Shown one piece after another: positions 25,328-34,547 of a DNA stretch of 64,000 nt. Both the position numbers and the translations under genes were made by a program. How positions within the stretch are numbered: the stretch's first letter is position 1; each line of letters begins with the position of its first letter. The DNA is from UBA6136 sp044350805 (lineage in GTDB: Bacteria > Pseudomonadota > Gammaproteobacteria > Methylococcales > Methylococcaceae): positions 1 through 64,000 of the forward strand of contig JBILGU010000002.1 in NCBI GenBank assembly GCA_044350805.1. Direction: 5' to 3'. The notes below the pieces were generated by a model. The model saw only the letters and a program-made list of their open reading frames with translations, did no database searches and was not told the origin of the DNA.

Positions 25328-26383
25328 TTGATCCCTCAAAAGACCGCACTGATTACCGGCATCACCGGACAGGACGGATCCTACCTGGCCGAACTGCTTC
25401 TGGGGAAAGGGTATCGAGTCGTTGGTTTTGCCCGAAGGGAGAGTTGGCTCCGGCCAAATTTTGCATCCTCCCTGAAAGATCGTATTGAGATTTTCTACGG
25501 TGATCTCGCCGAAGGGGTCGACATCGCCGATGCCCTTCAAAAAAGTCAGCCAGACGAAATTTTCAATCTGGCTTCGCAGTCGCGCCCCGGGGAGTCCTGG
25601 GTTCGACCCAGTGAGACCCTGATCCTCAATGGCTTGTCGGTAGTGCGATTATTTGAGGCGGTACGTCATCATTGCCCCAAGGCGCGAATCTATCATGCCT
25701 CTTCCTCGGAAATGTTCGGTGCCGTAGCGGAATTCCCCCAAAATGAGAAGACCGCATTTAATCCGACCAACCCCTATGCCGCCTCGAAGATTTATGCGCA
25801 TCAAATGGCTCGGATCTATCGGGAAAGTTGTAATCTTTGGGTCTCATGCGGAATCCTCTTCAATCACGAGAGTGAGCGAAGGCCGCTACATTTTCTCACG
25901 CAAAAAGTGGCCTACGGGGCAGCCTGTGCCGCATTGGGGATCAAGGATTCCCCCGCACTGAACGAGATGGGAAAGCCCATTGTTCAAGGCGGACGACTTG
26001 CGCTTGGGAACCTTGGAATATCGAGGGATTGGGGCTATGCGCCCGACTTTGTCGAAGCAATGTGGGCGATGCTGCAGCACAAAGAACCCGATGATTTTGT
26101 CATTGGAACTGGGGTGCTCCACTCGCTTGAAGCGCTTTGCGATATCGCCTACGCCAGCGTTGGACTTGAATGGACGGACTCGATCTTTAGCGATCCTCAG
26201 TTGGTGCGCCCCTTGGAGACAGGGGTCACTTTGGCGGATGCCAGAAAGGCTGAATCTGTGCTGGGGTGGAAGCCAAAGACGGACTTCAAAGGCATGATTC
26301 AGCGCATGGTTTTTGCCCAGATCGACAGGCTCAAACACACGAAAGATTCATCCGGGGACCTGTCGGCCCCGATTATTCATTGA
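25328..26383 (+). CDS. GDP-mannose 4,6-dehydratase-like SDR sugar enzyme
   Basis: A 351-residue extended SDR enzyme. Start TTG 25328 is supported by AGGAG (25317-25321) six bases upstream. The NAD(P) site reads LITGITGQDGSYLAELLLGK. The active site has SSSEMFG in place of STSELYG and keeps the YxxxK pair in NPYAASKIYAH. The HESERR stretch matches the HESPRRG substrate loop of GMD. It is a paralogue of the next gene but diverged in the substrate pocket, with an insertion after the GAACAALGI helix. It may therefore be a reductase (Rmd-like, GDP-rhamnose) or a dehydratase with another substrate. It is probably co-transcribed with gmd and fcl. Confidence 0.75.
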   Translation: MIPQKTALITGITGQDGSYLAELLLGKGYRVVGFARRESWLRPNFASSLKDRIEIFYGDLAEGVDIADALQKSQPDEIFNLASQSRPGESWVRPSETLILNGLSVVRLFEAVRHHCPKARIYHASSSEMFGAVAEFPQNEKTAFNPTNPYAASKIYAHQMARIYRESCNLWVSCGILFNHESERRPLHFLTQKVAYGAACAALGIKDSPALNEMGKPIVQGGRLALGNLGISRDWGYAPDFVEAMWAMLQHKEPDDFVIGTGVLHSLEALCDIAYASVGLEWTDSIFSDPQLVRPLETGVTLADARKAESVLGWKPKTDFKGMIQRMVFAQIDRLKHTKDSSGDLSAPIIH

Positions 26384-26390
26384 GGACGAC

Positions 26391-27488
26391 ATGACACGCA
26401 AAGCTTTGATTACGGGGATTACGGGGCAGGATGGCGCTTATCTTGCTGAGATGTTATTGCAAAAGGGCTATGAGGTTCATGGCATCAAGCGGCGAGCCTC
26501 CCTGTTCAACACGGATCGTATCGACCACCTTTACCAGGATCCCCACGTCTCAAACCGTAATTTCGTGCTTCACTATGGTGATTTGACCGATTCAACCAAT
26601 CTGATTCGGATCATCCAGATGGTGCAGCCCGATGAGATCTACAACCTTGCCGCCATGAGCCATGTGGCGGTAAGTTTCGATACCCCCGAATATACGGCAA
26701 ATGCCGATGGCCTCGGAACACTTCGCATTCTGGAGGCGATTCGTATTTTGGGTCTTGAGAAAAAAACCCGGTTTTATCAGGCGTCGACCTCCGAACTTTA
26801 TGGACTCGTTCAGGAAATCCCTCAAAAAGAGACGACGCCGTTTTATCCCCGAAGCCCCTATGCGGTGGCCAAGCTCTATGCCTATTGGATCACGGTGAAT
26901 TACCGGGAGGCCTATGGCATGTATGCCTGCAATGGCATTTTGTTTAACCACGAAAGCCCGTTGCGCGGTGAAACGTTCGTCACGCGCAAGATTACCCGTG
27001 CACTGGCCCGGATCAAGCTTTCCCTCCAGGATTGCCTCTATCTGGGGAATTTGGATGCTCTCAGGGACTGGGGGCATGCCCGGGATTACGTTGAGATGCA
27101 GTGGTTGATGCTTCAGCAGGATCAGCCCGAAGATTTCGTCATCGCCACGGGCGTCCAGTTCAGCGTCAGGGACTTTGTTAATGCCGCGGCCAAGGAGTTA
27201 GGGATGGCGTTGATATGGGAAGGATCAGGCGTTGATGAGGTCGGTTACCTTCTTGAAGGGGGCCAAAAGGGTGCGGCTATCGTCAGGGTGGATCCCCGCT
27301 ACTTTAGGCCCACGGAAGTTGAGACCCTTCTAGGCGATCCAACCAAGGCGCAGGAGAAGCTTGGCTGGACCCCCAAGGTGCCGTTTGAGGATCTGGTTGC
27401 TGAAATGGTCCGTGAAGACCTCAAGAGTGCCGAGCGGGATGAACTGGTCAAACGGCATGGTTATGCAGCGTATGACTATCACGAGTAG
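26391..27488 (+). CDS. gmd: GDP-mannose 4,6-dehydratase
   Basis: A 365-residue enzyme that turns GDP-D-mannose into GDP-4-keto-6-deoxymannose, the first step to GDP-L-fucose and related sugars. ATG 26391 follows TGAGGAC and gives the standard N-terminus MTRKALITGITGQDGAYLAE. Family marks are IKRRASLFNTDRIDHLY, the active-site STSELYGLV, SPYAVAKLYAYWI with the Tyr/Lys pair, ILFNHESPLRGETFVTRKI and RDWGHARDYVEMQWLMLQ. Seven bases separate it from the preceding paralogue and six from fcl. Confidence 0.96.
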   Translation: MTRKALITGITGQDGAYLAEMLLQKGYEVHGIKRRASLFNTDRIDHLYQDPHVSNRNFVLHYGDLTDSTNLIRIIQMVQPDEIYNLAAMSHVAVSFDTPEYTANADGLGTLRILEAIRILGLEKKTRFYQASTSELYGLVQEIPQKETTPFYPRSPYAVAKLYAYWITVNYREAYGMYACNGILFNHESPLRGETFVTRKITRALARIKLSLQDCLYLGNLDALRDWGHARDYVEMQWLMLQQDQPEDFVIATGVQFSVRDFVNAAAKELGMALIWEGSGVDEVGYLLEGGQKGAAIVRVDPRYFRPTEVETLLGDPTKAQEKLGWTPKVPFEDLVAEMVREDLKSAERDELVKRHGYAAYDYHE

Positions 27489-27494
27489 GGCCGA

Positions 27495-28481
27495 ATGAAG
27501 CCGTCGGACACAATCTATGTGGCAGGTCACAGAGGGCTTGTCGGCTCCGCCTTGGTTCGAAACCTTCGGTCGAAGGGATATGAAAACCTGATCTTGAGGC
27601 GGCGCGATGAAGTCGATCTGACGAACGGCGTTGCAACCGCCCAATTTTTCAGGGAAACCCGGCCGGATTATGTGTTTCTTGCAGCAGCCAAGGTCGGCGG
27701 TATTCACGCGAACAATACCTATCCCGCAAGCTTTATTCTGGAGAACCTCGCGATCCAGCAGCACGTGATTCAGTCGGCCTATAAAGAAGGGGTCCAGCGG
27801 CTTCTTTTTCTGGGGTCGAGTTGTATCTACCCCAAGCAGGCACCCCAACCCATGAAGGAGACGGCCTTGCTGACGGGGCCCTTGGAGCCAACGAATCGGG
27901 CCTATGCTCTGGCCAAGATTGCCGGAATAGAAATGTGTTGGAGTTTCAATCGTCAGTTCGGCACAAAATTTCTGGCGGCCATGCCGACCAATCTCTATGG
28001 TCCCGGGGATAACTATCATCTTGAAAACAGTCATGTGATCCCTGCCCTTCTCCGGAAATTTCATGAAGGCAAGCGTGCGGGAGCATCGGAGGTGGTTGTC
28101 TGGGGCACAGGAACACCCCGCCGCGAGTTCATGTACAGCGAGGACATGGCCGATGCGTGCACCTGGCTGATGAATTTGGACTCTAAGGTCTATGAAGGGT
28201 TGCTTGGGAGCGATGAATCGGCCACCGGTCTTTTTGATCCCCCCCTCATTAATATCGGCGTTGGAGAGGATGTTTCGATCGCAGAGCTTGCGAGGCTCGT
28301 TGCTGACGTGGTGGGCTATCGGGGAGACATTGTCTTTGACCCCAGCAAGCCGGATGGAACCCCGCGAAAGCTCATGGACGTGGGTAAGCTTCAGGGTCTG
28401 GGTTGGACGGCCTCGACCTCACTTGCAGTGGGCTTAGAGCGTGCCTATAGGGATTTTTGTAATACGTATGCCGATCTTTAG
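27495..28481 (+). CDS. fcl: GDP-L-fucose synthase
   Basis: A 328-residue bifunctional epimerase/reductase that completes GDP-L-fucose synthesis from the gmd product. It shows the NADPH site YVAGHRGLVGSALVRNL, then AAKVGGIHANNTYP, the catalytic FLGSSCIYPK, the YxxxK pair in NRAYALAKIAGIEMC, and NLYGPGDNYH followed by SHVIPAL. Length and order are those of the family. Together with gmd it shows that the surface glycan contains fucose or a close relative. Confidence 0.96.
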   Translation: MKPSDTIYVAGHRGLVGSALVRNLRSKGYENLILRRRDEVDLTNGVATAQFFRETRPDYVFLAAAKVGGIHANNTYPASFILENLAIQQHVIQSAYKEGVQRLLFLGSSCIYPKQAPQPMKETALLTGPLEPTNRAYALAKIAGIEMCWSFNRQFGTKFLAAMPTNLYGPGDNYHLENSHVIPALLRKFHEGKRAGASEVVVWGTGTPRREFMYSEDMADACTWLMNLDSKVYEGLLGSDESATGLFDPPLINIGVGEDVSIAELARLVADVVGYRGDIVFDPSKPDGTPRKLMDVGKLQGLGWTASTSLAVGLERAYRDFCNTYADL

Positions 28482-28608
28482 CATGGATTGATCACCATGG
28501 TCACATTTCAAGGCCAGTGGAGGGGTTCGGCTATAACCGACGATCCCTATCTTCAATCAGCGAGTTTTTTTAAAGCGCCACTCTGCAGAGGTGTTTGGGG
28601 AGACCCGC

Positions 28609-29484
28609 ATGTTTAATGAAGCGCCCTCAATTTTTTTCATCGGCGTTGCCAGAAACTCTGCCACGTTCCTGCCTGGCGCGCTGGCCAACCTGGATCGCTT
28701 GGCGAAGTTATCTCATCGCCATGCGGGTCTGATTGTCGAGAATGATTCCACGGATGATACCAAGGCCATTTTGGCGCAATGGGCAGTCGATCGAGACTCG
28801 TTCGAGATGGTTTCCCTGGATGGGATAGGGGCGATTGCTGTTCGCTGCCTTAGGCTCGAAATGATCAGGAATTACTGTATTTCAGCAGCCCGCCAACTGA
28901 GGGCCCAAGATTATGACCTTCTGGTCATCATGGACCTCGATGATGCCTCAGATTATCGGATCGATGAGGAGGCGTTTATTTCGGCAACGGAGTACCTGAG
29001 GGCTGTCCCAGGCCGCGCAGCGGTTTTCCCGAATCAGCTCGGTTTTTATCGCGATCTATGGGCCTTGCGACATCCTGAAAGGTTTCCTGTTGATTGCCGG
29101 GAGGAAGTCTTTGATGCCGTTCTTGCTGGTGATCTTACGGATCAGGAGGCCTTTGATCAGACCCTTGGAAAGCGGCTATTTTCGATATCGCCGGCTGATG
29201 CGCCGATTCGTGTGGATTCAGCTTTTGGTGGATTGGGAATTTATAAAACAAGCTTCGCCCTGAATAATCCAAGCCCTTACGTGGGAAGTAAAGTCAGAGC
29301 CTTTGCGAAAGGTCACAAACTCTTCCCCTTTATCCGCTGGGAAGTCTGTGAACATGTTCATTTCAATCAGGGGCTTCGGCAGTTGGGTGGTGAACTGATC
29401 ATCATGCCAGACTTAATTAATGGAACCACCGAGGGGTGCTCCCTCCCGGCGCCCCATACCTTCAGACATTTCATGTTTCGCTAA
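28609..29484 (+). CDS. putative glycosyltransferase, CAP59/GT69-like or GT2-like
   Basis: A 291-residue soluble protein. I choose ATG 28609 because GGGGAG (28597-28602) precedes it; GTG 28591 is also open. It begins FFIGVARNSATFLPGALANL, followed by LIVENDSTDDTKAIL and LLVIMDLDDASDYR, which supplies a D-x-D-D metal site. The late motif FIRWEVCEHVHFNQGL is reminiscent of the C-terminal part of fungal CMT1/CAP59 mannosyltransferases. The fold is therefore GT-A with a nucleotide-sugar donor, but acceptor and sugar are unknown. It sits 127 bases after fcl at the end of the surface-sugar region. Confidence 0.6.
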   Translation: MFNEAPSIFFIGVARNSATFLPGALANLDRLAKLSHRHAGLIVENDSTDDTKAILAQWAVDRDSFEMVSLDGIGAIAVRCLRLEMIRNYCISAARQLRAQDYDLLVIMDLDDASDYRIDEEAFISATEYLRAVPGRAAVFPNQLGFYRDLWALRHPERFPVDCREEVFDAVLAGDLTDQEAFDQTLGKRLFSISPADAPIRVDSAFGGLGIYKTSFALNNPSPYVGSKVRAFAKGHKLFPFIRWEVCEHVHFNQGLRQLGGELIIMPDLINGTTEGCSLPAPHTFRHFMFR

Positions 29485-29538
29485 TTTCGGGAAGACGGCC
29501 TGAAGGCAAAATTCGGTTTGGGGCGGAGGCACCGTGAA

Positions 29539-30774
29539 ATGAGGGTCTATCTGGTCGGAGGGTTTATCAGGGATACACTCCTTGGGCTTGAACCCAAAGA
29601 GCGTGACTGGGTCATCGTTGGCGGTGATGCTGAATCGCTCTTGGCGCAGGGGTACCGCCGCGTGGGCAAGGATTTCCCTGTCTTTCTGCATCCCGAATCT
29701 GCCGAAGAGTATGCACTCGCCCGATGCGAACGCAAGATTGCGCCGGGCTACGGGGGCTTTGCCTTTGAAACAAGCCCGGATGTCTCGCTTGAAGAGGACC
29801 TCAAGCGACGGGATTTGACCATTAATGCCATGGCAAGAGATGCCCATGGCCAGTTAATCGATCCCTATGGCGGGCTCAAGGATCTCCAGAACCGATGCCT
29901 TCGCCATGTCTCTGATGCGTTCGTGGAGGATCCGGTCCGAATTCTTCGGATCGCCCGCTTTATGGCACGGTTTAAGTCATTAGGCTTCATGATCGCTCCC
30001 GAAACTCTGGCGCTGATGCGGCACATGGTGGATTCTGGCGAGGTGCGTGCGCTGGTTCCAGAGCGAGTTTTCGCTGAGTTGAATAAGGCGTTGGGTGAAC
30101 CGGATCCGGGCGCCTTTTTTGAAACCCTCAGGGCCTGTGGTGCACTCATTGACTTGTTTCCAGAGATTGAACGTCTCTTTGGCGTCCCGCAATCACCCGA
30201 GCACCATCCCGAAATTGATACCGGACTTCATACCCTGAGGGTCCTCGACATGGCGGCGGGCCTGACGGGATTGCCACAGGTCAGGTTCGCCGCCTTGGTC
30301 CACGACCTTGGCAAGGGGGTCACTCCGTCGCATCAATGGCCGCGCCATCCGGGTCACGAACGACGGGGCATTCCGGTACTTCAGGCGCTCTGCCAGCGAC
30401 TTCGGATACCCTTAGCCTATCAGCGTCTTGCAGAGAGGGTGGTTCGTTACCACGGCCATGCCCACCGCTGTCTCACATTGTCTCCGGGTGCCGTGGTTGA
30501 TCTTCTGCAGCGCCTTGATGCCCTAAGGCAGCCTCAGGGTTTGGAGGACTTTATTTTGGCTGTCATGGCGGATGCCCGAGGGCGTCCTGGGCATGAGAAG
30601 GATGCTTACCCTCAGGCTGATTGGCTCCGATTGGCGCTGAAGACGATCCAATCAACCTCCCTTCAATCGGTGACCTCCTCGGATCTGAAGGGGATCGAAT
30701 TGGCTCAGGCCATTCGCAAAGTCAGGGTTGCTGCTGTAGCAAAGGCAAGATCCGATTTTATGGCTCAGCCTTAG
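29539..30774 (+). CDS. cca: multifunctional CCA tRNA nucleotidyltransferase
   Basis: A 411-residue enzyme that adds or repairs the CCA end of tRNAs. ATG 29539 is chosen because GGCGGAGG (29522-29529) precedes it. The start MRVYLVGGFIRDTLLGLEPK followed by ERDWVIVGG has the metal-binding acidic residues, and DLKRRDLTINAMA and EDPVRILRIARF are the nucleotide-selecting motifs. The C-terminal HD phosphohydrolase domain (FAALVHDLGKG, HPGHERRG) is the long gamma/beta-proteobacterial form with phosphatase and 2',3'-cyclic phosphodiesterase activity. Its stop overlaps the stop of the convergent purC in the four bases TTAG. Confidence 0.96.
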   Translation: MRVYLVGGFIRDTLLGLEPKERDWVIVGGDAESLLAQGYRRVGKDFPVFLHPESAEEYALARCERKIAPGYGGFAFETSPDVSLEEDLKRRDLTINAMARDAHGQLIDPYGGLKDLQNRCLRHVSDAFVEDPVRILRIARFMARFKSLGFMIAPETLALMRHMVDSGEVRALVPERVFAELNKALGEPDPGAFFETLRACGALIDLFPEIERLFGVPQSPEHHPEIDTGLHTLRVLDMAAGLTGLPQVRFAALVHDLGKGVTPSHQWPRHPGHERRGIPVLQALCQRLRIPLAYQRLAERVVRYHGHAHRCLTLSPGAVVDLLQRLDALRQPQGLEDFILAVMADARGRPGHEKDAYPQADWLRLALKTIQSTSLQSVTSSDLKGIELAQAIRKVRVAAVAKARSDFMAQP

Positions 30775-31661
30775 CGAGTCAGCCGTTCCTCAGCCTCGCG
30801 GTATTTCTCTGCGGTTTTCTGGATGATTTCATCTGGGAGATGCGGTGCGGGAGGTTTCTTGTCCCAATCGAGAGATTCCAGATAATCCCTGACGAACTGC
30901 TTGTCGAAGCTGGGGGGGCTGATACCGGGTTGATACTGGTCCAGCGGCCAGAACCTTGAGGAATCGGGTGTCAGGACTTCATCGATCAAAGTCAGGGTCC
31001 CCGTTTCATCGATTCCAAACTCAAATTTGGTATCGGCAATAATGATCCCTCTTTGAATAGCGTAGGATGCCGCTTCCTGATAGAGCTGAAGGCTGATCTC
31101 ACGAATCGATTCGGCAAGGGATGGGCCGATGAGGGCCGCAGCGCGATCAAAGGCGATGTTTTCGTCATGAAGACCCAAATCAGCCTTGGTCGAGGGCGTA
31201 AACAAGGGTTCCGGGAGCTTTTCAGCGAGCTGGATACCGTGAGGAAGAGGAATTCCGCAGACGGCGCTGTGTTGCTGATAATCCTTCCAGCCCGATCCAA
31301 TCAGGTAGCCCCGAACCACAGCCTCGACGGGTAGCGCTTTGACTTTTTTGACGACAATGGCTCGACCTTCCAATAGAGCTGCCTCTTCAGCGTTCTGAAC
31401 GACCTCCTGGATCGAAATGCCGGTCATTTGTGTGGGAACCAGATGTCCGAGCCGTTGGAACCAGAATTCCGAGACACGGGTCAGGACCTTCCCCTTCTCA
31501 GGGATGGGGTCGGGAAGGATGCAGTCAAATGCGGAGAGGCGATCGGTGGTGACGATCAGCATCAGGGCGTCATCAATATCATAGATGTCCCGGACCTTGC
31601 CTCGGGCCCTCAGGGACAGCGAGGACAGGTGTGTTTCGAAAAGCGTATGGGGTGAAGTCAT
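30771..31661 (-). CDS. purC: SAICAR synthase (purine biosynthesis)
   Basis: A 296-residue enzyme that condenses CAIR with aspartate in de novo purine synthesis. Conserved segments are GKVRDIYDIDDALMLIVTTD, LSAFDCILPDPIPEKG, VVRGYLIGSGWKDY, FTPSTKADLGLHDENI, IIADTKFEFG and DEVLTPDSSRFW. The length is typical of the long bacterial/yeast-like form. It is transcribed alone, convergent with cca and divergent from djlA. Confidence 0.96.
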   Translation of the reverse strand: MTSPHTLFETHLSSLSLRARGKVRDIYDIDDALMLIVTTDRLSAFDCILPDPIPEKGKVLTRVSEFWFQRLGHLVPTQMTGISIQEVVQNAEEAALLEGRAIVVKKVKALPVEAVVRGYLIGSGWKDYQQHSAVCGIPLPHGIQLAEKLPEPLFTPSTKADLGLHDENIAFDRAAALIGPSLAESIREISLQLYQEAASYAIQRGIIIADTKFEFGIDETGTLTLIDEVLTPDSSRFWPLDQYQPGISPPSFDKQFVRDYLESLDWDKKPPAPHLPDEIIQKTAEKYREAEERLTR

Positions 31662-31736
31662 GGGGCTGGCTTTATGATATGCAGGGGTCAGGTCAATGGG
31701 CTTGAATGAAGAAACTTTATCAGAAGACGCACGTGA

Positions 31737-32597
31737 ATGAGCTGGCTAGGTAAGGTTGTTGGGGGTGCATTCGGTTTTATCATGGGAGGGCCTTTGGGAG
31801 CGGCTCTGGGAGCCGCATTTGGCCACCAGTTCGACCAGAATGGGCCTGAAATCCATTTTGAAGGCCTCGGCGCCAACCCCAGCGAGACGGAAATTCTCCG
31901 CAGGGCTTTTTTCGTGGGCGTTTTTCAGGTCATGGGCTATCTCGCCAAAGTGGATGGACGGGTATCGGAGTCAGAGATCGGGGTCGCTCGGGATATCATG
32001 ACCCGGATGCTTTTGACGGAGGATTTGAAAATCCTCGCCATGCGTCTTTTCAATGAAGGAAAAGCGGATCGTTTTGCGATGTCGATTGCCGTGGAGCAAT
32101 TCAGAAGCGCCTGCCAGTCTTATCCGCACCTTCTTCGGGCCTTTATCGCACTTCAACTCGAACTGGCTCTGGCGGACGGCACGGTCAATGCCAAGGAGGA
32201 AGCAGCCCTGCTTCGGATTTGTGACCAACTGGAGTTCTCGCGCTACGAATTTTTTGGAATCAAGACTCGGCTTGAGGCCGAGCGACGGTTTGGGGGTGTC
32301 CGCGGCCATGGTTCACGGCCTGGGGCATTTTGGGAGGAAACCCGACACCGTCAGAGGTCACAGACGCAATCGCTGGGGCTAAATACCGAAATCCATGAAG
32401 CCTATGCGGTGCTCCAGCTCAAAAATAGCGCGTCGGAGACGGAAATCAAGACTGCCTATCGGCGGCTGGTCAGTCGTCATCATCCCGATAAGCTGGTGGG
32501 TAAGGGCCACGATGAGGGGGCTGTTCAAAGGGCAACGGAAATCACACAGAGAATCCAGAGGGCCTATGACCTGATCTGCAAGACCCGGGGCTTCTAG
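31737..32597 (+). CDS. djlA: membrane-anchored co-chaperone DjlA
   Basis: A 286-residue type III membrane co-chaperone of DnaK. A glycine-rich N-terminal transmembrane segment (WLGKVVGGAFGFIMGGPLGA) is followed by a TerB-like helical domain (residues about 50-150). A C-terminal J-domain has the SRHHPDKLVGKG motif containing the essential HPD. This three-part order is specific to DjlA. It overlaps the stop of the convergent DUF2079-like gene by four bases. Known DjlA proteins act in envelope stress and capsule regulation, which would suit the surrounding envelope genes. Confidence 0.92.
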   Translation: MSWLGKVVGGAFGFIMGGPLGAALGAAFGHQFDQNGPEIHFEGLGANPSETEILRRAFFVGVFQVMGYLAKVDGRVSESEIGVARDIMTRMLLTEDLKILAMRLFNEGKADRFAMSIAVEQFRSACQSYPHLLRAFIALQLELALADGTVNAKEEAALLRICDQLEFSRYEFFGIKTRLEAERRFGGVRGHGSRPGAFWEETRHRQRSQTQSLGLNTEIHEAYAVLQLKNSASETEIKTAYRRLVSRHHPDKLVGKGHDEGAVQRATEITQRIQRAYDLICKTRGF

Positions 32598-34519
32598 GGC
32601 TTTTTGAGATAGATTTTCTCGATCAAGACCCCGAGCATGCGCTGATCCTCCGAAAGGCCCAGCGAAAAGGGCGATGTGGCTCCCTCGATCTTGAGATTAA
32701 AAGGGATTTCTGCCGCAGGGCTTGAAGGTCCGGCAGGAAGATCAACGCAGCGCTCACCCTCTGGGTTTTGAGGGTCATAGGAGAACCCGCCCTGTCGCTT
32801 GCCAGGGATTGAGAACTCAACGCTAATCCGGCTTTGGGGCGTGGGAAGATAGCCTCGACCCTTGAAGCAAAGAAGGGCAGGCCGATCCGGATCGATTTCC
32901 GGGAGCATCACCTGATCCCCGAGGGTCCAGCGACCCGAGTCTTCCCTCCCTCCCCATCCGGGCATCAAGTCAAAATCCTCAAGCTGCGTCGAGAGAGGCT
33001 GTTCCAGTGTCAAGCGGCGGGATAAACACCCGGAGAGATTGGGTTTTCGTGACAAGGCGATCAATCCGGTCTCACCGAGCCGGCAGGGGAAGTGATAGCC
33101 TTTTTCCCGCGCCACTTCCCGGATCTTTCCGGAAAGCCAGGCATTCTTTTGAAAGAGGATGGCATCAATATCCTGAAACTCCTGATCAGTAAATGCGAGG
33201 AGATTTCTCCATTGGCGGTTAGTGACCTTCTCATTAAGCAGTGACGCCACAGAATCATCCACGATGAAGTGAATCTCACGATTGGAAGCAAAAAAAACTT
33301 CCAGGGCGGAATGGCTTTTTTCGATGTGCCCCATCCATGCAGGGGCAAAGTGCTTCCATGGAGCGCTGTCTGCGTTGCCCCGACTGTCAAAGGCGTATCC
33401 GGTGATGGAAATCAGGCAGATAAGGCCCACATCCAGAAAAACCGGCTGTTTCCAAAAGGAAGTGGTTTTGGCTGGGTGAAGGCTTTTGAACAGGCAGTGA
33501 ACGATCAGAGGCCAGAAAAAGCTGATCATCAGAGGGAAGGGGTAGTGGCTGGTGAGATTTCCGGGAAGTGCGGCCACAGCCATGAGGTTCAAGGCGAGCC
33601 AGGGCAGTGCTGCGATCACTCCCAGGATCAGCACCATGGAGCGGCGAAAGAACGAAATCATCGCCAACAGCATCAGGGGGGCCAGAATGTAGAGCCGATG
33701 GGCGGAGGCAAACGTAAGCCGCTCCTTCACAAAGTCCCAGGAGAGATGGGCCAAGGGGGGATCACCGAGATAGACCCGGGCCATGGCGTTATCGCCTGAT
33801 GCGAACAGCAATTTCTGCAAGAAAAGGATGATGAGGCTGTAGCCAAGACAGAAAAATCCCATGGCCAGAAAGAATGGTTCCCGGCGATCTTTTGAAAATC
33901 TCGAGCCCCCCCTTCCAAGGGCTATCGCAAGTAATATCAAGAATCCAAAATAGTGAAACCCTGCATCCTCCCGCATCAGAAGACCCAGCGAGAGACATAG
34001 CACCGCTGTCCCCCGATAGCCTTTTTGCTCGAGAGCAAAAAAAGCTAAAAAGAGGGCTGGAATCGCAATTTCAAAATGAGGGTAGCTCAGGATCGCGAGG
34101 GCAATGCCGTTGAAACCGATTAAAAGGGCGAGTGTGGATTTCAGGAGAAGAGCAAGGATCCCTCCGCTCGTTTGATCATCCAATAACATGAGGGATGCAG
34201 CCACAATAATGGCAAACCAGAGCCCTTGCGAGAGGGCGAACCAGACAGGGTCAAACAGCGTGATCCCGAGCGCGACGATGCCTGCATAGAGAGCCGAGCC
34301 AAGATAAAACGCGGGGGAGAAATGGGTCGAAAAATAGGTGCCCCCGATCGCGGGCGGGTTTGACGCCGGCCATTGGTTGGCATGGGCGGAGAGGTAGGCA
34401 AACCATCCGCTGTCCTGCATGTAGGGCCCCTGAACATAAAAATGGTTGAGGGTATAGCTACTGGCAAGACCGGCGGCGAGCAAGATAACAGCCGTTCGAA
34501 AAATAACGCTGAAATTCAT
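32594..34519 (-). CDS. DUF2079-like polytopic membrane protein
   Basis: A 641-residue protein with ten or more N-terminal transmembrane segments and a soluble C-terminal part of about 250 residues. The early loop has GTYFSTHFSPAFYLGSALYA and the pattern D-x-x-W-F-A-x-L-S-Q, which are typical of the DUF2079 family, thought to be GT-C-fold glycosyltransferases. I prefer ATG 34519 over an upstream frame start at 34594, because the extra residues are basic, non-hydrophobic and overlap the preceding gene. It is the last gene of a leftward envelope cluster. The donor is presumably a polyprenyl-phosphate sugar; this is inference. Confidence 0.65.
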   Translation of the reverse strand: MNFSVIFRTAVILLAAGLASSYTLNHFYVQGPYMQDSGWFAYLSAHANQWPASNPPAIGGTYFSTHFSPAFYLGSALYAGIVALGITLFDPVWFALSQGLWFAIIVAASLMLLDDQTSGGILALLLKSTLALLIGFNGIALAILSYPHFEIAIPALFLAFFALEQKGYRGTAVLCLSLGLLMREDAGFHYFGFLILLAIALGRGGSRFSKDRREPFFLAMGFFCLGYSLIILFLQKLLFASGDNAMARVYLGDPPLAHLSWDFVKERLTFASAHRLYILAPLMLLAMISFFRRSMVLILGVIAALPWLALNLMAVAALPGNLTSHYPFPLMISFFWPLIVHCLFKSLHPAKTTSFWKQPVFLDVGLICLISITGYAFDSRGNADSAPWKHFAPAWMGHIEKSHSALEVFFASNREIHFIVDDSVASLLNEKVTNRQWRNLLAFTDQEFQDIDAILFQKNAWLSGKIREVAREKGYHFPCRLGETGLIALSRKPNLSGCLSRRLTLEQPLSTQLEDFDLMPGWGGREDSGRWTLGDQVMLPEIDPDRPALLCFKGRGYLPTPQSRISVEFSIPGKRQGGFSYDPQNPEGERCVDLPAGPSSPAAEIPFNLKIEGATSPFSLGLSEDQRMLGVLIEKIYLKKP

Positions 34520-34547
34520 TTTGCGTGTTCTGGGCGCGGAGGGACGT

